A stretch of DNA of 64,000 bases from Rhizobium sp. J15 (GTDB lineage Bacteria > Pseudomonadota > Alphaproteobacteria > Rhizobiales > Rhizobiaceae). Positions 16,983 through 24,870 of the stretch are shown here, piece by piece (positions within the stretch are counted from its first letter, which is position 1; each line of letters begins with the position of its first letter). The notes under the pieces were generated by a model, which saw nothing but the letters and a program-made list of their open reading frames with translations, did not search any database and was not told the origin of the DNA. Where the stretch lies: assembly GCF_002531825.1 (NCBI RefSeq), contig NZ_NWSX01000018.1, forward strand, positions 39,433 to 103,432. The letters run 5' to 3'. Both the position numbers and the translations under genes were made by a program.

Positions 16983-17483
16983 TCAGCGATCCCGCCCCCT
17001 CACTGCCCATTCGGCAGTATCGCAATCGGGGTGCTGGTTGTTGCTCTTCTTGATCGCCGCCGCCCAGTCGGCGCCGTTGGTTTCGGTCGCGCCGGTATTT
17101 TCGATGTCCGTGATCGTATCGAACCATGCCACCATGTTCTCGGTGCAGGTGTTGGCATGCGGCGGGAAGGCGTGCGGATCGTCGAGCGAGCCGATCATCA
17201 GGTTGGTTCGGCCGTTTTCGAGGTGGTGGAAAAACAGCGGCGTGCCGCAATTGGCGCAGAAGCCGCGCTCGACGAGCTCCGAGCTCTTCCAGACGCTCGG
17301 CTTGCCGCGTGTCCAGGTCAGCGCATCGTCGGGCGCGGCGACGAGCGCGGCAAAGATGCTGCCCGAGGCTTTCTGGCACATGCGGCAATGGCAGAGATGC
17401 GAATTGTCGTGCATGGCGGTCGCGCGGTAGCGCACGGCACCGCACTGGCAGCCGCCGCTTAACTCCATCTCGATGCGTTCCAT
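16983..17483 (-). CDS. GFA-family (Gfa/CENP-V) zinc protein
   Basis: A 166-residue member of the glutathione-dependent formaldehyde-activating family. The zinc-binding cysteines are all present: GGCQCGAVRY (residues 10-19), LCHCRMCQKASG (30-41) and FCANCGTPLFF (74-84). Family members act on small thiol adducts or are of unknown substrate. About 40 residues extend past the usual domain end. Single gene, reading toward the RelA-like gene. Confidence 0.9.
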   Translation of the reverse strand: MERIEMELSGGCQCGAVRYRATAMHDNSHLCHCRMCQKASGSIFAALVAAPDDALTWTRGKPSVWKSSELVERGFCANCGTPLFFHHLENGRTNLMIGSLDDPHAFPPHANTCTENMVAWFDTITDIENTGATETNGADWAAAIKKSNNQHPDCDTAEWAVRGRDR

Positions 17484-17773
17484 TGCTTCCCTCCTCGATA
17501 GCCGGCAGGCTTCATCTCTTTTAGGTTGCCGTCTTTTGATCGTCTAGACGCCAAATTGTGTCGTTTCCGCATCACTTTCCGTCAGGTTGTAATTTCCTGC
17601 TTGGCAATGGCGAAATGCTCCGCTACAAGATGTCCACCGCTCCAGATCGAACAAAAGGGAGGCGTTGAATGACAGTATCGATCATCGAAACCTCCCCCCG
17701 TGGAATGCTCCGACAGTAGGTCATTCCCATTCGCGGCCCGCCTTGAGCGCGCCCGTGCGGTTTTTTCTTCCTT
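17484..17773. other. Non-coding stretch upstream of the ABC exporter
   Basis: About 290 bases without a convincing ORF. It contains a pyrimidine-rich ACCTCCCCCCG segment at about 17690-17700 and ends in GCCCGTGCGG followed by six T. This looks like a possible small RNA or leader, but the stem before the T run is weak, so I do not call an RNA gene. Confidence 0.3.
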
Positions 17774-17823
17774 CACAGCCCGATTGATCTGACGGGATCA
17801 CTTCGTCTCCCGCGTGGGCTGTG
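17774..17823 (+). promoter_or_regulatory. Strong hairpin in the ABC exporter leader
   Basis: CACAGCCC (17774-17781) pairs with GGGCTGTG (17816-17823), with an inner CGGGA/TCCCG stem. It is followed by TCTTTTAAC and lies about 55 bases before the start of the exporter gene. Could be an attenuator, a transcript end of an upstream RNA, or an mRNA-stabilising structure. Confidence 0.45.
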
Positions 17824-17879
17824 TCTTTTAACTCTCGATTTTGAGGACCGGCGCCGACACGTGCCCGGGGCTGAATAAA

Positions 17880-19670
17880 ATGACTCGCAAGAAGCTCGAT
17901 TTCCGCGCCGATGCCTATCGCCAGGTGCTCGGCTTTGTTTTCCGCCATTGGCGCCACCGGAAGGCATTGGTGGCCGCCATTATCGTGCTGGTGGTCGCCA
18001 GCACGCTGGCCGAAGTCATGGTGCCGGTCTTCTCCGGCCGCATCGTCGATGCCATCGCCGGCGGCAATGCGGCCGATGGCGCGCTCAGCGCCTTCGCCGT
18101 CGTCGTCGTGCTCGGCCTGACGAGTGTCACGCTGCGCTGGTTCATCTTCAACGGCATCATCCGGCTGACGCTGCGCATCATGGCCGATGTGGTCAATAAC
18201 GGCTTCCACAAGGTGCAGCGTTTCTCCACCGACTGGCACGCCAACAGCTTTGCCGGCTCGACGGTGCGCAAGATCACCCGCGGCATGTGGGCGCTGGATT
18301 CGCTGAACGACCTGCTGCTTGTCGCCCTGCTGCCATCGGTCGTCATGCTGGTCGGCGCCAGCATCGTGCTCGGCAGCTACTGGCCTGTCATGGGCCTCTT
18401 CGTGGCCTTGGGTTCGCTGGTCTATATCGGCGTCACCGTGGCGCTTTCCATGGGCTTCGTGTCGCCGGCGGCAAGGCTTGCCAATGCCTGGGACACCAAG
18501 CTCGGGGGCTCGCTCGCCGATGCCATCAGCTGCAATTCGGTGGTCAAGGCCTTCGGCGCCGAGAAGCGCGAAGAGATGAGGCTCAATCACGTGCTCGGCA
18601 AGTGGGACAGCCGCACGCGCCGCACATGGAAGCGCGGCACGACGAGCGGCACCATCCAGGGCTTCATGATGGTGTCGATGCAGGCAGGCATTCTCGGAAC
18701 CGGCCTCGTCATGTGGCAGCGCGGCCTTGCGACGCCTGGCGACATCACCTTCGTGCTGGCGATGTTCTTCGTGCTGCAGGGGTATCTGCGCAATGTCGGC
18801 CAGGATATCCGCAACCTGCAGCGCGCCGTCAACGACATGGAAGAGCTGGTGCTGCTCGACAGGATGCCGCTCGGCATCGAGGACAGGCCGCATGCCAGGC
18901 CGATCGAGATCGGCGCGGGCGAGATCGTCTTCGATCGCGTCACCTTCCAGTATGGCGCGCATCCCACGCCGCTTTATGAGGACTTTTCGGTCATCATCAA
19001 GCCGGGCGAGCGCGTCGGCCTGGTCGGCCATTCGGGCTCGGGCAAGACGACCTTCGTCAAGCTCATCCAGCGCCTCTACGACGTCAACGCCGGCTCGATC
19101 CGCATCGACGGGCAGGATATCGCCGAGGTCAGGCAGGCGAGCCTGCGCGGCCAGATCGCCATCGTCCAGCAGGAACCGATCCTGTTCCACCGCACGCTGG
19201 CCGAAAACATCGCCTATGGCAGGCCCAACGCCTCGCGGCGGGAGATCGAGCAGGCGGCGAAACAGGCCAATGCCCACGGCTTCATCATGGAACTTCCCAA
19301 GGGCTATGAGACGATGGTGGGCGAGCGCGGCGTCAAGCTCTCGGGCGGCGAGCGGCAGCGCGTCGCCATCGCCCGCGCCTTCCTGGCCGATGCGCCGGTG
19401 CTGATCCTCGACGAGGCGACCTCGAGCCTCGACAGCGAGAGCGAAGTGCAGATCCAAGAGGCCATGGAACGCCTGATGGACGGCCGCACCACGCTCGTCA
19501 TCGCCCACCGCCTTTCGACGGTCCGCGCGCTGGACCGCCTGCTCGTCTTCGACAAGGGCAAAATCGTCGAGGAAGGCGACCACCAGGCGCTGATCCGCCT
19601 CAACAACGGCATCTACCGCCGCCTGTTCGAACGCCAGGCGCTGGAACTGACCAAGGGGCTGGTGGCTTAA
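17880..19670 (+). CDS. ABC exporter, fused membrane and ATPase domains
   Basis: A 596-residue half-transporter of the MsbA/multidrug type. About six transmembrane helices occupy residues 20-310 and the ATPase follows: Walker A GHSGSGKTT (382-390), Q-loop IVQQEPILF, signature LSGGERQR (about 486-493), Walker B VLILDEATSSLD (about 505) and the H-loop IAHRLST (540). All are intact, so an active homodimeric exporter is expected. Start ATG 17880 is the natural N-terminus, though the ribosome site is weak (GGGGCTGAATAAA). Its last 22 codons and the hairpin after it are repeated at 21579 and, decayed, at 25939. Confidence 0.93.
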   Translation: MTRKKLDFRADAYRQVLGFVFRHWRHRKALVAAIIVLVVASTLAEVMVPVFSGRIVDAIAGGNAADGALSAFAVVVVLGLTSVTLRWFIFNGIIRLTLRIMADVVNNGFHKVQRFSTDWHANSFAGSTVRKITRGMWALDSLNDLLLVALLPSVVMLVGASIVLGSYWPVMGLFVALGSLVYIGVTVALSMGFVSPAARLANAWDTKLGGSLADAISCNSVVKAFGAEKREEMRLNHVLGKWDSRTRRTWKRGTTSGTIQGFMMVSMQAGILGTGLVMWQRGLATPGDITFVLAMFFVLQGYLRNVGQDIRNLQRAVNDMEELVLLDRMPLGIEDRPHARPIEIGAGEIVFDRVTFQYGAHPTPLYEDFSVIIKPGERVGLVGHSGSGKTTFVKLIQRLYDVNAGSIRIDGQDIAEVRQASLRGQIAIVQQEPILFHRTLAENIAYGRPNASRREIEQAAKQANAHGFIMELPKGYETMVGERGVKLSGGERQRVAIARAFLADAPVLILDEATSSLDSESEVQIQEAMERLMDGRTTLVIAHRLSTVRALDRLLVFDKGKIVEEGDHQALIRLNNGIYRRLFERQALELTKGLVA

Positions 19671-19700
19671 TTGAAAACGCCGGGGCTGACGCTCCGGCGT
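19604..19700 (+). repeat. ABC-gene 3' end repeat, copy 1 (in the intact gene)
   Basis: The 97 bases cover the last 22 codons of the exporter gene, its stop, and the hairpin beyond. They match 21579-21675 at 96 of 97 positions. A shorter, diverged version occurs at 25939-26011. Whether these are attachment-site-like repeats or the remains of tandem gene copies is discussed in the findings. Confidence 0.85.
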
Positions 19701-19703
19701 TTC
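19676..19703 (+). terminator. Hairpin after the ABC exporter gene
   Basis: AACGCCGG-GGCTGACGCT-CCGGCGTTT begins six bases after the stop codon. The stem is 8 bp with a 10-base loop, but only three T follow, so it is a likely but not perfect intrinsic terminator. Confidence 0.6.
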
Positions 19704-19730
19704 CGGCGACTGACGAGGGTCAACCTTCCC

Positions 19731-19810
19731 TCACATCATGCTCGGGCTAGTCCCGAACACTGCTTCCGTTCGATAGGGCAGCAGATCTTCGGCACAAGGC
19801 CGCGGATGAC
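19731..19810. repeat. Dispersed repeat family E, copy 2
   Basis: TCATGCTCGGGCTAGTCCCG then, 45 bases on, GCACAAGGCCGCGGATGACG. It directly follows the exporter's hairpin, as family E copy 3 follows the decayed 3' end at 25939. Confidence 0.65.
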
Positions 19811-19941
19811 GCGTGTGGTTTGCCAACGACCGAAACGCGAGGCCACGGCTCTCAAACCACCGCCGCTTCCACCCAAACCACAGATTGACAACCTCCCATG
19901 CCTGCCTATCGTCGGCCGGCGAAGAAAACCTGGTGGTGCTT

Positions 19942-20700
19942 ATGCCTGGAGTGACGCGACATCTGATCGATCGAGGCGATGGCGCTGCCGTCGAGCTTTT
20001 TCAGGCCAAGGCGGCCAATGCCGCGCCGGCGGGCGCAATCCTGTTCGTTCACGGCAATCAGGGCGGCCGTCTCCTCGGCGCGAAGGAATTCGCCGATAGC
20101 GGAGCCTTGCTTCGCTTCTCGTCCGGCTTGAACATCACGGCGGCAGCCATCTCCCAGCCCGGCTTCGGCGCTTCGGAAGGCCCGGCCGATTTCTGCGGTC
20201 CATCCACCCAGCGGGCGATCATCGCCGCCCTCGCCTTCCTGAAACAACAGCCCTCCGTCGCGCCCGAGCGCATCGTCCTCTGCGGCAACAGCAGAGGCGC
20301 CGTCGCTTCGGCCATGGTCGCCGCCGAGCTTCCCGATCTCAGGGCCGTCATTCTATCAAGCGGCGTCTATGATCTGGAAGCTGCCTTCAGAAGCAGTCCG
20401 CCCGGCCTGCAACGAGCAATCGAAACGGAAGCCGGCCTGTCGAAGCAAGCTTTCCTCACGCGCTCGGCCCTGCACCATGCGCATAAGATCCGGTCGGAGA
20501 TACTCCTCCTGCACGGACGGCACGACGACCGCGCGCCCCTCGCCCAGGCCGAGAAATTCGCCGAAGCACTGTCCGACGCCGGCGTCCCGGTCAGTCTCAG
20601 CATCTTCGAATGCGGGCATCGCATCCCGCGCGAAAACTCCCAGTCAGTCCTCCGGCCGTTCCTGCAAAGCATATTCGATCCTGTCGTGACCTATCACTAG
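19942..20700 (+). CDS. Alpha/beta hydrolase (S9/dienelactone-type)
   Basis: A 252-residue serine hydrolase. AILFVHGNQGG (about residues 32-42) is the oxyanion region, LCGNSRGAVAS (about 113-123) the nucleophile elbow with Ser, HGRHDDRAPL the Asp, and ECGHRIPRE the His. The N-terminus is uncertain: ATG 19942 (MPGVTRHLIDRGDG) fits the family, but an in-frame start at 19813 exists and no start has a good ribosome site. It is located between copies 1 and 2 of the ABC 3' end repeat, i.e. inside the presumed inserted block. Substrate unknown. Confidence 0.82.
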   Translation: MPGVTRHLIDRGDGAAVELFQAKAANAAPAGAILFVHGNQGGRLLGAKEFADSGALLRFSSGLNITAAAISQPGFGASEGPADFCGPSTQRAIIAALAFLKQQPSVAPERIVLCGNSRGAVASAMVAAELPDLRAVILSSGVYDLEAAFRSSPPGLQRAIETEAGLSKQAFLTRSALHHAHKIRSEILLLHGRHDDRAPLAQAEKFAEALSDAGVPVSLSIFECGHRIPRENSQSVLRPFLQSIFDPVVTYH

Positions 20701-20842
20701 GCTCGCATGGCGGCTCTTCCGGCAATCAGGGTCCGATATTGTCCGACATGGCAACAACCGGACATTGCCTCCATTTCGCAACGTTGCTAGGCATGGTCAA
20801 TTTCAGTCTCCCGATCATTCTTGGACCCTCCCGCGAGCACAT

Positions 20843-21534
20843 ATGAATTACGTCGCTGTTATGTTGGCTGGACTTGTCATTTTCGCTCTTCTGGTCATAG
20901 CCGCCGTCGTAATTCTCTTTCTCGGAATACGCCGCCTCTGGCGCCGAACGCAGCCCGATCAATCCTTTCGGAGAGGTCTCATCATAGCTCTCGGTCTGGG
21001 TGCTCTCGCGGCGCCCTTCATTGCTATGAAAGTTGCGGAGCGAAACTACGTTCTCGCTCGCGTTCCCCAACCGCTCGAAGTCGCGGAGATCGAATATCGT
21101 CTGAAGAATCCTGGGGCGCCGGTTTCATGCCCGGGGACAACGAGACCGGTTTCGTTGTCTACCGGCTGACCGACGAAAGCGCAGACTGGGCGCGCAAACA
21201 AGGAAACCGGCTGGGCGATATGCTTGGCGGAGCAAAAGAACCGTGGCGCCAAACGCCTGTCGATGACAGCAGCGACGAACGAGCCACAAGCCTATGGCAT
21301 CCCTACGACCGTGATGCTGATATGATGGCAGCAGGGCTCCCCTTGCGCCACCCTCCTACAATTTTTGAATATCTGGAAAAATATGGCTTCACCATCCCGA
21401 TCGAGAAAGGGCGCGACCAGGAAGCCGACCAGGCAATCCAGTCAGGTGGATCGTTCTATTCATATGGAAAAGGCGGCAGCGTCACAATCGTCGATCCGGG
21501 TCGGGGCAAGGTTTATTTCGCCTATGCCGGATAA
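20843..21534 (+). pseudogene. Membrane-anchored hypothetical protein, apparent frameshift
   Basis: The 5' part (MNYVAVMLAGLVIFALLVIA, second hydrophobic segment LGALAAPFIAM) reads in one frame to about 21110, then runs into the unlikely tail NPGAPVSCPGTTRPVS and stops at 21169. A second frame takes over at about 21100 (ESWGAGFMPGDNETGFVVYR) and continues to 21534 with sensible content (WHPYDRDADMM, IFEYLEKYGF, GKGGSVTIVDPG). I read this as one ancestral protein of about 230 residues broken by an indel near 21100-21125. If not an error in the sequence, it is a decayed gene; family unknown. Confidence 0.6.
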
Positions 21535-21578
21535 TCATCCGCCACCGTTGAGAAGCCTGCTGATGCATCCGGCGCAAT

Positions 21579-21675
21579 CAACGGCATCTACCGCCGCCTG
21601 TTCGAACGCCAGGCGCTGGAACTGACCAAGGGGCTGGTGGCTTAATTGGAAACGCCGGGGCTGACGCTCCGGCGT
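21579..21675 (+). repeat. ABC-gene 3' end repeat, copy 2
   Basis: Matches 19604-19700 at 96 of 97 positions, including the stop codon and hairpin, but the preceding DNA is unrelated to the transporter gene. The near identity in both coding and non-coding parts indicates a recent duplication or a recombination site. Confidence 0.85.
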
Positions 21676-21696
21676 CTCTGCAGCTTCACAGCAAAA

Positions 21697-21954
21697 ATGG
21701 AGAAGACAGCGTTGGAAGACGAAAAGCCGGACAAATTCGCGGTTGCTTACGGTGCACAGAAACTAGCGCTAACCAAGGTGATCCAGGCGCTGGTCGAAAA
21801 TGCCAGTACATCTGATCCAGGCATACGGGATCGCATCATGGCATCAGTCGAAGCCTACCTGGCGACGATCGAGCCGAAATCTGAACTCGAACAGGACTTT
21901 GCCGAACGCGCGCGAGCCTCTGTCGCGGTTCTCGTTCGGCCGCCGACTTCGTAG
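21697..21954 (+). CDS. Hypothetical protein, 85 residues
   Basis: Starts MEKTALEDEKPDKFAVAYGA 22 bases after the second copy of the ABC 3' end repeat. Predominantly helical with an acidic N-terminus and a repeated Ala-rich body (KVIQALVENASTSDPGIRDR). No family recognised. The ribosome site is weak (CACAGCAAAA). Its start so close to a repeat boundary suggests it belongs to the inserted DNA. Confidence 0.5.
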   Translation: MEKTALEDEKPDKFAVAYGAQKLALTKVIQALVENASTSDPGIRDRIMASVEAYLATIEPKSELEQDFAERARASVAVLVRPPTS

Positions 21955-22089
21955 CTGCGGGCGATCACGCCGTCCTTTCGCAACCTCCCCTGCCGGTGTA
22001 GCACAAATTCGGCTGGCACTTCGCGCAACATCAGTTGCCAACGGAATTGCGAAGCGTAACGAGCAGTCGGACTGAACATTCCGACACCG

Positions 22090-22806
22090 TCACCGATCAC
22101 TATTACGCAGGATTTCGCCCCTCTTCCCGTGGGCGATGTCCCAGAACTCATCAGCATCTTGACCGGGGCCGAAGAAATCATACGGATCGAATGGTGAAGC
22201 CCTAATGGCCTCCATGACGCGAGGATCATCGGCATGTTTAAGATGTACTTCGTGTACAGACATACCTCGCTCCTCAGAGAGACTTTTGGCAGTGGCCGCG
22301 GCTATTGCCACGAGTTCACGCAAATCCTCCACCGCAGCAGCCAAGTAATTTGCTCGCGTCCGGTTGAACGAAAGAATACCGTCACCGCCAACGAGTTTCA
22401 CCACTGCACGCTCGTCAAGCCACCTGAGGCCATGCTCTTCGGATGGAAACCCTTGATGCGCGAACACCTTGTCCCTCAGATCAACGATTCTCCGATGTTT
22501 TTCCATTTGGGCCGTCGTGTATCTCTTGGTGGCCCCGATGTGTCCTCGTGCAGCGCCCTTTGAGTGGGTTGCACGGCAGTAGGTAACGACCGCATCGACC
22601 ATCAAAGATCCCGAAAATTTACTCCTTGCCATCGCGTTTGTTTGGATCTCCGCGATAGCATCAAGCGCTACAATGACGTCGCTTAACTCGGCCAAAACCG
22701 ATGAAGCGGCCTCGTACTTCCGTATCGCATCGACCAATTCCTTGAGGTCGTTGTGCTTTGCAAGAGCCTTCCTAACCAGTGTCAGATCGATCGCCTTACG
22801 GTCCAC
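22090..22806 (-). CDS. Hypothetical protein with HEPN-type R-phi-x4-H motif
   Basis: A 238-residue, mostly helical protein. VDLRDKVFAHQGF contains R111-D-x4-H117, an exact match to the R-phi-x4-H motif (phi = Asn/Asp/His) of HEPN ribonucleases and toxins. The helices before and after it would fit a HEPN bundle. No nucleotidyltransferase or antitoxin partner is adjacent. Base composition is lower than the flanking core genes. It lies in the accessory block between ABC 3' end copies 2 and 3, next to a phage gene remnant, so a defence or toxin role is a reasonable inference but not shown. Confidence 0.6.
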   Translation of the reverse strand: MDRKAIDLTLVRKALAKHNDLKELVDAIRKYEAASSVLAELSDVIVALDAIAEIQTNAMARSKFSGSLMVDAVVTYCRATHSKGAARGHIGATKRYTTAQMEKHRRIVDLRDKVFAHQGFPSEEHGLRWLDERAVVKLVGGDGILSFNRTRANYLAAAVEDLRELVAIAAATAKSLSEERGMSVHEVHLKHADDPRVMEAIRASPFDPYDFFGPGQDADEFWDIAHGKRGEILRNSDR

Positions 22807-22920
22807 GTGGTTCTCCTAAAAAACAATAGAATAATGCGTTGTTTGACATGAGAGCGTAGTCAGCCTGCTGTGATCACCTCTTTGACGGCCTTGCTGTGTC
22901 CGCCACCGGCTACCGAATAA

Positions 22921-23157
22921 GTGCAGTCTCCCCTCAGTCGCGAAGCGCGCCAGCGTTTTATAACGCGCGCTTTCAATACCGATAAAGAAGGACAAATCCA
23001 CACGGCTGATCTGTTCATGTTGCTCCGCCTCGAAATTCGCGATGACCGGTGGCTTCGTGCCATGGAAGCAATCCGCAACTCGATTACGGTGACGGGTTCC
23101 AAGGTATATGTGCGCCTCTGTGAGCGAGATAGCCCAACCCACAGTGGCGCGCTGTAA
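22921..23157 (+). pseudogene. Phage DUF3164 protein, C-terminal remnant
   Basis: The readable 78 residues (ITRAFNTDKEGQIHTADLFM, LEIRDDRWLRAMEAI, SITVTGSKVYVRLCERD) match the C-terminal third of DUF3164 proteins, found in Mu-like phages and normally about 200 residues. The frame opens at a GTG directly after a stop codon, with no ribosome site, so the 5' two-thirds are missing. This is evidence that phage DNA once entered this block. Confidence 0.7.
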
Positions 23158-23214
23158 CCATCGATCTTACGAGAGCTGTACCAAGATCATGCAGCGGACA
23201 CAGCATCGTCTGAC

Positions 23215-24024
23215 TTACAAGCCATACTTCTGTCCCAAGCTCCGCAAGCCGCTTATCAGGCCGTCGAGTTCGGCGGTAAATGCCGCACCTTGCACTTTGC
23301 AAAGACCGACCATTTCCTGAAGCGCCTCAATGTTTTTTCCCTCCATTGCTCGGGCGTGTTGAAATTTGGCGATCATTTCCCGGTCAGGATTGAAGTATGC
23401 CAAGGGCGAGACGGGATAGTCGCGAGTCCTCTTAATCGTTTCAAGGTAGAGAGCTGCACGAGCTTTCATTTCTTGAAGATGGTGAGCGGTGAGACCATCC
23501 AACAAAGGAGCGGCCTCGAGCCAAGGAGGTTGAATCGTCATGTTTGTCACAGCCAAGATTGCATGCCTGTATTCATCAAGGTCGTCCTTGAACGACTGGA
23601 GCAAGGGGTCATCGACTTCGGAAACTCCAGGCAGGACAGGAAAGCCCCGAGAGGAAAGCTGCGCCCTAATGCCGATCAGCCTTTCGAGGTCGGGATAAAG
23701 AAGCCGCTCTGCCACAAGACTGTCTTTTCGGATGGTGAGCTCAACGAGCTGGTTGTGTCTTTGTCTCGCTTCCCTGTCATTATTCTTCGCACTTTCCAGG
23801 ATTTCATTGTGGCGTCGTTGGGCAGCCTGGTCGGTAACCTGCATTTGTCGAACGGTCGCATATGCGGCAATCACCGCAGCGATGCCCGTAATCAAAGTTT
23901 GAAATTTCTCAAGGAAAAGCCAAAGCGGTTGCGGAGGGCCTCCGAAGGCGGCAGGAGGCACAATGGCCATAAAAGCTATAACAGCCGCAGCGGCAACAAC
24001 CGCGCCCCGTATATGTGCCGACAT
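23215..24024 (-). CDS. Membrane-anchored coiled-coil protein, unknown function
   Basis: A 269-residue protein. Two N-terminal hydrophobic segments (VVAAAAVIAFMAIVPPAAF, residues 9-27, and LITGIAAVIAAYATV, 44-58) are followed by a charged helical stretch (RRHNEILESAKNNDREARQR) likely to form a coiled coil, and then a cytosolic helical domain. Lower GC than core genes. No family recognised. The layout, a membrane anchor plus a cytosolic helical region in a phage-associated island, is seen in some defence effectors, but nothing specific supports that here. Confidence 0.65.
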   Translation of the reverse strand: MSAHIRGAVVAAAAVIAFMAIVPPAAFGGPPQPLWLFLEKFQTLITGIAAVIAAYATVRQMQVTDQAAQRRHNEILESAKNNDREARQRHNQLVELTIRKDSLVAERLLYPDLERLIGIRAQLSSRGFPVLPGVSEVDDPLLQSFKDDLDEYRHAILAVTNMTIQPPWLEAAPLLDGLTAHHLQEMKARAALYLETIKRTRDYPVSPLAYFNPDREMIAKFQHARAMEGKNIEALQEMVGLCKVQGAAFTAELDGLISGLRSLGQKYGL

Positions 24025-24271
24025 CAGATCCTCGGACTTATTTCAGCGATCTTTTTCACTTCCAACGATTCGCGGCAAGCCAGGACTTTGTATGGTGCGT
24101 TGAGGCGCTCAAGGTCCTTCAGAAAGAAACACGCGAACTCTGGATCACAAGCGACCGCCATCCACCGTTGAACCGATCCGAGCAAAGGCGGCGCCAATGT
24201 CGATCCGCACCCTCCCAGGCAAGGCGATAGCGCTTTAGGGTAACCTGCCCGCTCACCCGAGGAGCTCTGAT
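24025..24271. other. Intergenic, no feature recognised
   Basis: About 245 bases between the membrane coiled-coil gene and the hydrolase gene, divergent, so it should hold two promoters. I cannot identify specific sites. Confidence 0.3.
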
Positions 24272-24853
24272 ATGGCCGAGGTCTTGCTGTTCCACCATGC
24301 CCAAGGGCTGACCCCGGGTGTGCGCGCCTTCGCCGATGACATCAGGGCCGCCGGTCACACCGTGCACACGCCCGACCTCTTCGGCGGACGCACCTTCCCA
24401 AGCATCGACGAGGGTCTTGCCTATATCGGCGAGATTGGATTCGACGACATCCGGGAGCGCGGCGTCCGCATCGCCGAAGACCTGCCGACCGCGCTGGTCT
24501 ATGCCGGCTTCTCCTTCGGCGTGCTGCCGGCGCAGAAGCTGGCGCAGACACGGCCCGGCGCTCGCGGCGCCCTGCTCTTCCACGCCTGCCTGCCGATCAG
24601 CGGCGAGTGGGCCTTCGGCCCTTGGCCGAAGGGTGTTCCGGTCCAGATTCACGGCATGGACAACGACCCGATCTTCGCAGGCGAAGGCGATATCGACGCC
24701 GCCCGCGAGATTGTCGGCAAGGTCGAGACGGCGGAGCTTTTCCTCTACCCTGGCGACCGCCACTATTTCGCCGACAGCTCTCTCCCGTCCTACGACGCGG
24801 ATGCGGCAGCACTCCTCACCGCCCGCGTGCTCGAATTCCTGGCCGGCGTCTGA
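24272..24853 (+). CDS. Dienelactone-hydrolase-family protein
   Basis: A 193-residue alpha/beta hydrolase. VLLFHHAQGLTPGVRAFAD (residues 4-22) and HTPDLFGG are typical of the dienelactone-hydrolase group. The nucleophile elbow reads AGFSFGVLPAQ with Ser in place of the usual Cys; GMDNDPI provides the Asp and GDRHYFAD the His. It is therefore probably an esterase rather than a true dienelactone hydrolase. GGAGCTCTG precedes ATG 24272. Convergent with the EamA gene. Confidence 0.88.
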   Translation: MAEVLLFHHAQGLTPGVRAFADDIRAAGHTVHTPDLFGGRTFPSIDEGLAYIGEIGFDDIRERGVRIAEDLPTALVYAGFSFGVLPAQKLAQTRPGARGALLFHACLPISGEWAFGPWPKGVPVQIHGMDNDPIFAGEGDIDAAREIVGKVETAELFLYPGDRHYFADSSLPSYDADAAALLTARVLEFLAGV

Positions 24854-24870
24854 GCGCATCGCGCTCATCC

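Noticed and set aside
17640..17766. A small RNA ending in a T6 run
   Set aside because: The stem before the T run is only about four base pairs, so I do not call an RNA gene; recorded as a finding instead.
17721..19583. A 620-codon open frame on the minus strand opposite the ABC exporter gene
   Set aside because: It is the antisense shadow of a clearly real gene with all ABC motifs; high-GC third-position bias keeps the opposite frame open.
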